A DNA stretch of 64,000 nt, taken from Desulfosarcinaceae bacterium. GTDB lineage: Bacteria > Desulfobacterota > Desulfobacteria > Desulfobacterales > Desulfosarcinaceae. The DNA lies in NCBI GenBank assembly GCA_030066015.1, contig JASJCL010000004.1, positions 62,001 to 126,000 of the forward strand. The letters run 5' to 3'. Positions 61,933-64,000 of this stretch are shown here, piece by piece (position 1 is the stretch's first letter; the number at the start of each line of letters is the position of its first letter). The position numbers and the translations under genes are program-made. The notes below the pieces were generated by a model that worked only from the letters and a program-made list of their open reading frames with translations, was not told the origin of the DNA and made no database searches.

Positions 61933-63312
61933 CTACATCACCAGTTCCATCGTGATGTCATCCGCGTCGCGATCCTTGCGGTCCAGGATGGCGTCGAGAA
62001 TTTTTTCCATCAGACGCAAGGCCCCGCGGTAGCCCATGGTGGAGAAGTAGCTGTGGCCCATGCGGTCGTATATGGGAAAACCATAGCGGACCAGGGGGAT
62101 ATCCTCATCCTTGGCAATGTACTTGGCGTAGGTGTTGCCGATGATCAGATCGACCGGATTGTTCTTGAGCCACTGGTGGAAAAGCAGCATGTCGCCGGGG
62201 ACCCTGATGTTGACCGCGTCGGGAACCCGCGCCACCGCATCTCGAAGCGACTTCTCATATTTCTTCCCGGATGGGCTGCCGGTGATGATGTGGACGGGCC
62301 GCATATCCAGGCCCACCAGGAAACGGGTCAGGGCCAATACCTGGTCCGGATCGCCGACGATGGCCACCCGTTTGCCGTAGAGATACTGATGCCAATCGGA
62401 GATGGTGTCCACCAGCTGGCCGCGCTCCAGGTTGATGGCGTCGGGAACGCTCACACCGGCCGTCTGCCGAAGGGTATCCACGAATGCGTCGGTCGCCGTG
62501 AGGCCGATGGGCAGATCGAGGATCTGGCAGGGCACCTTGCACTTGGCGTCCAGTGCCCGGGCGGCGGGCATGGAGGCGATGCGGCCCAATGCCACGGTGC
62601 CGGCGCTGCTACCGCACTTCTGAAGCTCGTTGATGGTCACCCCGCCTTCTGGGAACATTTTGTACTTCCCTGTGAGGGGACCGTTGAGCACTTTGGCCGT
62701 GTCGGGAAACATGATGGTGGTGATCCCCATCACCGTCGCGAGGCGCCGGATCTCGGCCATGTCGGCCGGCTCCACGTAGCCGGGAATCAGGTTGATGGTC
62801 TTGGACTTGAGCCCATTGGCCTCGGCGAAATACTCCACCATCGCCTTGGTCATGTTGGCGAAGCCGGTGACATGCGAGCCGACATAGCTGGGTGTATTGG
62901 CGTGGAAAACGTACTTGCCTTCCGGCACCTTGCCGTCGGCCTTGGCCTTGGCGACGATCTGCGGCACGTCGTCGCCGATCGTCTCCGACAGGCAGGTGGT
63001 GTGGACGGCGATCACTTCTGGATTGTAGACCGTGAAGATATTGTCGATGGCCTGGACCAGGTTGGCCTGCCCGCCGAAAACCGAAGCGCCCTCGGTGAAA
63101 GCGCTGGTGGCCGCCACCACCGGCTCCTTAAAATGGCGCGTCAAAGCGCTGCGGTGGTAGGCGTAGCAGCCCTGGGACCCGTGGCTGTGGGGCAGGCAGC
63201 CGTGGACGCCCAGCGCGGCGTACATGGCCCCGATGGGCTGGCAGGTCTTGGCCGGGTTGACGGTCAACGCGCTGCGTTCTTTGATCTCGGTGGGGGTGTG
63301 TCTGAGTAACAT
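61933..63312 (-). CDS. nifK: Nitrogenase MoFe protein beta chain NifK
   Basis: Beta subunit of the MoFe protein, which shares the P-cluster with NifD. The P-cluster cysteines lie in NPAKTCQPIGAMYAALGV, HSHGSQGCYAYHRSALTRHF and AVHTTCLSETIGDDVPQI. The region TPSYVGSHVTGFANMTKAMV is also typical. It is 459 residues with a short N-terminus, as in anaerobic relatives rather than the longer Azotobacter NifK. The start is the ATG of MLLRHTPTEIKE with GGAG nine bases upstream. It follows nifD by 101 bases. Confidence 0.97.
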   Translation of the reverse strand: MLLRHTPTEIKERSALTVNPAKTCQPIGAMYAALGVHGCLPHSHGSQGCYAYHRSALTRHFKEPVVAATSAFTEGASVFGGQANLVQAIDNIFTVYNPEVIAVHTTCLSETIGDDVPQIVAKAKADGKVPEGKYVFHANTPSYVGSHVTGFANMTKAMVEYFAEANGLKSKTINLIPGYVEPADMAEIRRLATVMGITTIMFPDTAKVLNGPLTGKYKMFPEGGVTINELQKCGSSAGTVALGRIASMPAARALDAKCKVPCQILDLPIGLTATDAFVDTLRQTAGVSVPDAINLERGQLVDTISDWHQYLYGKRVAIVGDPDQVLALTRFLVGLDMRPVHIITGSPSGKKYEKSLRDAVARVPDAVNIRVPGDMLLFHQWLKNNPVDLIIGNTYAKYIAKDEDIPLVRYGFPIYDRMGHSYFSTMGYRGALRLMEKILDAILDRKDRDADDITMELVM

Positions 63313-63413
63313 GGGGTCTATCTCCAATTGTGTTTAGCTGAAACCGTTGGGCTGACGATCCACGCTGTGAGCGCCCTGGCGGTGGGGAACATGCCACCGC
63401 CGGTGGTCGCACC

Positions 63414-64000
63414 TCACTCCCAGGCGTAGGTGGCCGACAGTTCCGGAGAGGCTTCCCAAGGGGCCTGCATATACTCCCAGACCCGGCTGTTGACCATTCG
63501 GTCGATCTCCTTGTAGAAGTTGATGGCGCCCTTGAAGCCTGCGTAGGGGCCGCCGTAGTCGTAACTGTGCAATTGCTTCAGAGGGATACCGTGCTTTTGG
63601 ACGGCGTACTTCTCCTTGATGCCGGCGCAGAAGAGGTCGGGTTTGAAGATGCGGATCAGTTCGTCGGTCTCGTACTGACTCAGGTCGTCGATGACCATGC
63701 TGCCGTCCGGCATCTCGGGCATCATGCCCTCGTAATCGCTGAAGCCCAGCCCTTCGGCCTCGAGGGTCTTCCGCTTGGCCTCATCGATGCGCGGGTGAAA
63801 GCGCTCCGGGTCCGGTTGGATCTCCAGCTCTTCAATATTGCGGCTATCGGCGTCCACCTTGATATCGGGCAGAACGCGCCGCCCCTCGTAATCGTCGCGA
63901 TGGCCGAACTCATATCCGGCCGAGAGGGTTTTGATGCCCAGCTCGCCAAACAGCTCCTGGTAGTGGTGGGCCCGGGATCCGCCCACGAACAGCATGGCAC
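63414..64000 (-). CDS. nifD: Nitrogenase MoFe protein alpha chain NifD, 5' end outside window
   Basis: C-terminal 195 residues or so of NifD. LFVGGSRAHHYQELFGELGI corresponds to the FeMo-co subunit core. The conserved His that binds the Mo of FeMo-co is in KQLHSYDYGGPYAGFKGAI, and the end NSRVWEYMQAPWEASPE is typical. Between HRDDYEGRRVLPDIKVDADS and MVIDDLSQYETDELI lies a charged stretch of about 50 residues (EELEIQPDPERFHPRIDEAK onward). This matches the insertion known from clostridial-type NifD and is absent from Azotobacter. The upstream part and nifH are beyond the right edge. Confidence 0.95.
   Translation of the reverse strand, partial: AMLFVGGSRAHHYQELFGELGIKTLSAGYEFGHRDDYEGRRVLPDIKVDADSRNIEELEIQPDPERFHPRIDEAKRKTLEAEGLGFSDYEGMMPEMPDGSMVIDDLSQYETDELIRIFKPDLFCAGIKEKYAVQKHGIPLKQLHSYDYGGPYAGFKGAINFYKEIDRMVNSRVWEYMQAPWEASPELSATYAWE

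Noticed and set aside
61888-63309. Long plus-strand frame opposite nifK
   Set aside because: Fully antisense to nifK; composition is typical of a shadow frame.

Overview
The window is high-GC, densely coded bacterial chromosome. Three things point to an anaerobic deltaproteobacterium of the Desulfuromonadia (Geobacter/Desulfuromonas) type: a complete futalosine-type menaquinone operon, a nifDKENB cluster whose NifD has the long insertion seen in anaerobes, and the miaB / bifunctional-nuclease / DUF4911 / recJ neighbourhood. This placement is inferred from gene content; no rRNA or tRNA gene is present to confirm it.

Layout. 1-5.3 kb: a truncated DUF4382/DUF5666 lipoprotein, a small membrane protein, a LysM membrane protein, an M29-type aminopeptidase, a zinc-ribbon protein and a lone receiver. 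5.7-10.4 kb: bifunctional nuclease, miaB, DUF4911 and (opposite strand) recJ. 10.7-18.8 kb: one tight minus-strand operon mqnD-mqnB-mqnP(ubiA)-mqnM(ubiX)-mqnL(ubiD)-mqnE-mqnA-mqnC. 18.9-26.5 kb: guaB, dnaE, a mannose-1-phosphate guanylyltransferase and a DegT-family sugar aminotransferase, all transcribed towards the mqn genes. 27-31.5 kb (plus): YciO/Sua5 protein, PilZ + cyclic-nucleotide-domain protein, thioredoxin-like lipoprotein, TPR protein and NUDIX hydrolase. 31.5-39.5 kb (minus): aminotransferase, a radical SAM protein of the RiPP C-methyltransferase type, Dus, a small membrane protein, a lytic transglycosylase, Hsp33 and an MFS transporter. 39.7-46 kb: a secreted CAP-domain protein, a LysE exporter, a histidine-ammonia-lyase-like enzyme coupled to a ferredoxin-type protein, and a divergent glycerate kinase. 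46-55 kb: small proteins, a sigma-54 activator without receiver followed by a separate receiver, a His-rich SH3 protein, a BaeSR-like two-component pair, a GAF protein and a MOSC protein. 55.1-64 kb (minus): the nif region, running from a truncated nifD through nifK, nifE, nifN, nifB, a [2Fe-2S] ferredoxin, a HEPN-like protein, a decayed modA and a GNAT protein to a zinc-ribbon repeat protein and a terminator.

The mqn genes together would convert chorismate to menaquinone: MqnA, E, B, C and D build the naphthoate ring and MqnP, M and L prenylate and decarboxylate it. The nif genes encode the MoFe protein and the scaffold that assembles its cofactor. nifH must lie outside the window.

The least expected items are an orphan RiPP-type radical SAM protein with a widened cysteine motif, a modA pseudogene inside the nif region, a sigma-54 activator/receiver split over two genes, a zinc-ribbon protein with four clean F-x-x-x-Q-F decapeptide repeats, and a possible small RNA with two CCTCC motifs. 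No CRISPR array, insertion sequence or RNA gene of a known family was recognised.
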